This document shows positions 62,568 through 64,000 of a stretch of 64,000 nt of DNA, one piece after another. The stretch covers positions 408,799 to 472,798 of the forward strand of contig NZ_QKTX01000001.1 in the NCBI RefSeq assembly GCF_003253485.1, in the 5' to 3' direction. The notes under the pieces were generated by a model. The model was given only the letters and a program-made list of their open reading frames with translations. It was not told the origin of the DNA and did no database searches. The DNA comes from Algoriphagus aquaeductus (GTDB lineage: Bacteria > Bacteroidota > Bacteroidia > Cytophagales > Cyclobacteriaceae). The stretch's first letter is position 1. Every line of letters begins with the position of its first letter. A program made the position numbers and the translations under genes.

Positions 62568-64000
62568 TTAAGCGATGAGATCTTTGACTACGTGACCATG
62601 TACATCGGTCAGGCGATAGCGCCTACCCAAATGTTTGTAGGTGAGTTTTTCATGATCTATGCCCATGAGGTGCATGACTGTGGCTTGGAAATCGTGCACA
62701 TGAACCGGGTTTTCGGTAATGTTGTATCCAAAATCATCCGTTTCGCCATAGACCATCCCTGATTTGACCCCGCCTCCGGCCATAAAAATGGAAAAGGCCC
62801 TTGGGTGATGGTCTCGGCCATAGTTTTCCGGAGCGATTTTTCCCTGACAATAATTGGTTCGGCCAAACTCTCCTCCCCAAATGACCAAGGTTTCATCCAA
62901 GAGTCCTCGTTGCTTCAAATCAGTAATCAAGGCGGCAGAGGCTTGATCCACGTCTTTGGCCTGTCCGATCATCTGATTGGGCAGGTTGTCATGCGCATCC
63001 CATCCTTGATGATAGAGTTGGACAAATCGAACGCCATTTTCCGAGAGTTTCCTGGCCAGAAGGCAATTGGCAGCGTAGGTTCCCGGTACGAGACAATCCG
63101 GTCCATAGAGCTTGACTACACTATCGGGCTCCTTGGTGACATCAGTGATCTCGGGCACCGCAGTTTGCATTCGGAAGGCCATTTCGTATTGCTGCACTTT
63201 GGTAGTGATCTGAGGATCGTTGAATTCCCGGTAATTGAGGTCATTCATGGCAGCCAGTTGATCCAGCATTTTTCTTCGCTGGTCACGGGTCATCCCGTTT
63301 GGATCGGAGAGGTAAAGAACGGGGTCTTCTGAATTGGAAAACTGGACGCCTTGATGTTTGGCATCCAAAAAACCATTGGACCAAAGTTTGGAATAAACAC
63401 CCTGTCCGTTGCCTTTTCCTCGGCTCAATAGGACACAGAAAGCAGGAAGATTTTCATTTTCACTACCCAACCCATAGCTCAACCATGCTCCCATACTGGG
63501 CCGATTTCCGACCTGAGCTCCAGTTTGGAAAAAAGTGAGTGCAGGGTCATGATTGATGGCTTCGGTGTGCATGGACTTGACAATGCACAGGTCGTCGACC
63601 ACACTGGCGATATGCGGAAAAAGCGAAGAAATCCAGGCTCTGCTTTGCCCGTATTGGTTGAAATCAAAGTAGGAACCTACTAATGGGAAAGAACTTTGAC
63701 CTGCTGTCATCCCTGTGAGACGCTGTCCCATCCGAATAGAGTCGGGAAGTTCTTGGCCAAAGTTGGTTCTCAGGAGGGGTTTGTAATCGAATGTTTCCAA
63801 CTGGGAAGGAGCGCCATTTTGGAAAAGGTAAATAATCCGTTTCGCTTTTGGAGCAAAGTGAGGCAATGCCCGCATCAAAGAATCCTCCGCTTCTTTTTTT
63901 CCGGAAAATAAATCCGGGATAAGCAGCGAACCCAAGGCTACACTGCCAATGCCCAAGCTCAGTCGGGAAAGGAATTTTCTCCGGTTATGATTTAGTCCCT
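62568..64000 (-). CDS. DUF1501 domain-containing protein, 5' end beyond the window
   Basis: The frame stays open to the window edge, and the N-terminus is visible as NHNRRKFLSRLSLGIGSVALGSL. This is a twin-arginine export signal, so the start lies just outside 64000 and the protein exceeds 470 residues. The body has the DUF1501 pattern: RIIYLFQNGAPSQLETFDYKP, DDLCIVKSMHTEAINHDPALTFFQTG, WGGEFGRTNYC and GRDHHPRAFSIFMAGGGVKSG. Alkaline phosphatase-fold DUF1501 proteins are usually paired with planctomycete-type cytochrome genes, as here, and are probably sulfatase- or phosphatase-like. It is first in the operon leading to the SIS gene. Confidence 0.9.
   Translation of the reverse strand, partial: GLNHNRRKFLSRLSLGIGSVALGSLLIPDLFSGKKEAEDSLMRALPHFAPKAKRIIYLFQNGAPSQLETFDYKPLLRTNFGQELPDSIRMGQRLTGMTAGQSSFPLVGSYFDFNQYGQSRAWISSLFPHIASVVDDLCIVKSMHTEAINHDPALTFFQTGAQVGNRPSMGAWLSYGLGSENENLPAFCVLLSRGKGNGQGVYSKLWSNGFLDAKHQGVQFSNSEDPVLYLSDPNGMTRDQRRKMLDQLAAMNDLNYREFNDPQITTKVQQYEMAFRMQTAVPEITDVTKEPDSVVKLYGPDCLVPGTYAANCLLARKLSENGVRFVQLYHQGWDAHDNLPNQMIGQAKDVDQASAALITDLKQRGLLDETLVIWGGEFGRTNYCQGKIAPENYGRDHHPRAFSIFMAGGGVKSGMVYGETDDFGYNITENPVHVHDFQATVMHLMGIDHEKLTYKHLGRRYRLTDVHGHVVKDLIA

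Overview
The window looks like chromosomal DNA of a Bacteroidota bacterium, most likely a Cyclobacteriaceae member close to Algoriphagus. This is an inference from gene content, not from a marker gene. The supports are a type IX secretion C-terminal sorting domain, DUF3822 beside coaD, DUF1573, LytTR signalling, small Bacteroidota-type lipoproteins, AT-rich gene leaders with few Shine-Dalgarno sites, and moderate GC. There is no rRNA operon, no complete mobile element, no CRISPR array and no phage module. Almost all of the DNA is coding, and the genes are intact.

Layout. 1-5.8 kb: a tRNA-like stem structure, small enzymes (VOC, GNAT), a secreted amidohydrolase, and an S10 peptidase next to a beta-lactamase-fold protein that lacks its catalytic residues. 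5.8-9.2 kb: a single-domain response regulator, groES-groEL, and a divergent gene behind a cluster of TGTCA sites. 9.3-13.7 kb: one minus-strand operon, miaB - sigma54-type activator - lptE - hypothetical - secG. 13.9-17.0 kb: dinB, pabB and a YceI lipoprotein. 17.2-18.3 kb: a gamma-carbonic anhydrase and a membrane protein. 18.4-23.3 kb: a tight five-gene operon (esterase, ATP-grasp ligase, GCS2-type carboxylate-amine ligase, class I glutamine amidotransferase, and a protein resembling a circularly permuted ATP-grasp) that ends in a strong terminator. It looks like a pathway making a small peptide-like or amide metabolite, and is the best candidate here for an uncharacterised system. 23.3-31.9 kb: housekeeping (pyrE, coaD, NUDIX, a RecD-like helicase, DUF1573, an ABC exporter, a NeuD-like acyltransferase). 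31.9-35.5 kb: a PAS histidine kinase, a LytTR regulator, a CheY-like regulator and an EamA transporter. 36.0-40.5 kb: a 1497-residue secreted endonuclease/phosphatase-fold protein with three tandem repeats and a sorting domain. 40.7-49.1 kb: mixed enzymes, including pcm, riboflavin synthase and an S9 peptidase. 49.5-56.7 kb: a small nuclease-fold protein, a NagX/HGSNAT-like membrane acyltransferase, two subtilases that share a repeated TRPRMQ linker motif, and an adenylate/guanylate cyclase with TPRs. 57.0-64 kb: a GH20 hexosaminidase facing an operon of DUF1501 protein, cytochrome c-domain membrane protein and SIS protein.

Two non-coding themes deserve attention. A dispersed repeat of roughly 150-190 bp occurs at least three times (2775-2935, 49265-49456, 56787-56978), with a probable diverged fourth copy (5608-5758). 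The copies lie in opposite orientations on either side of two gene blocks. Several long perfect hairpins also separate convergent genes, and one abuts a start codon.
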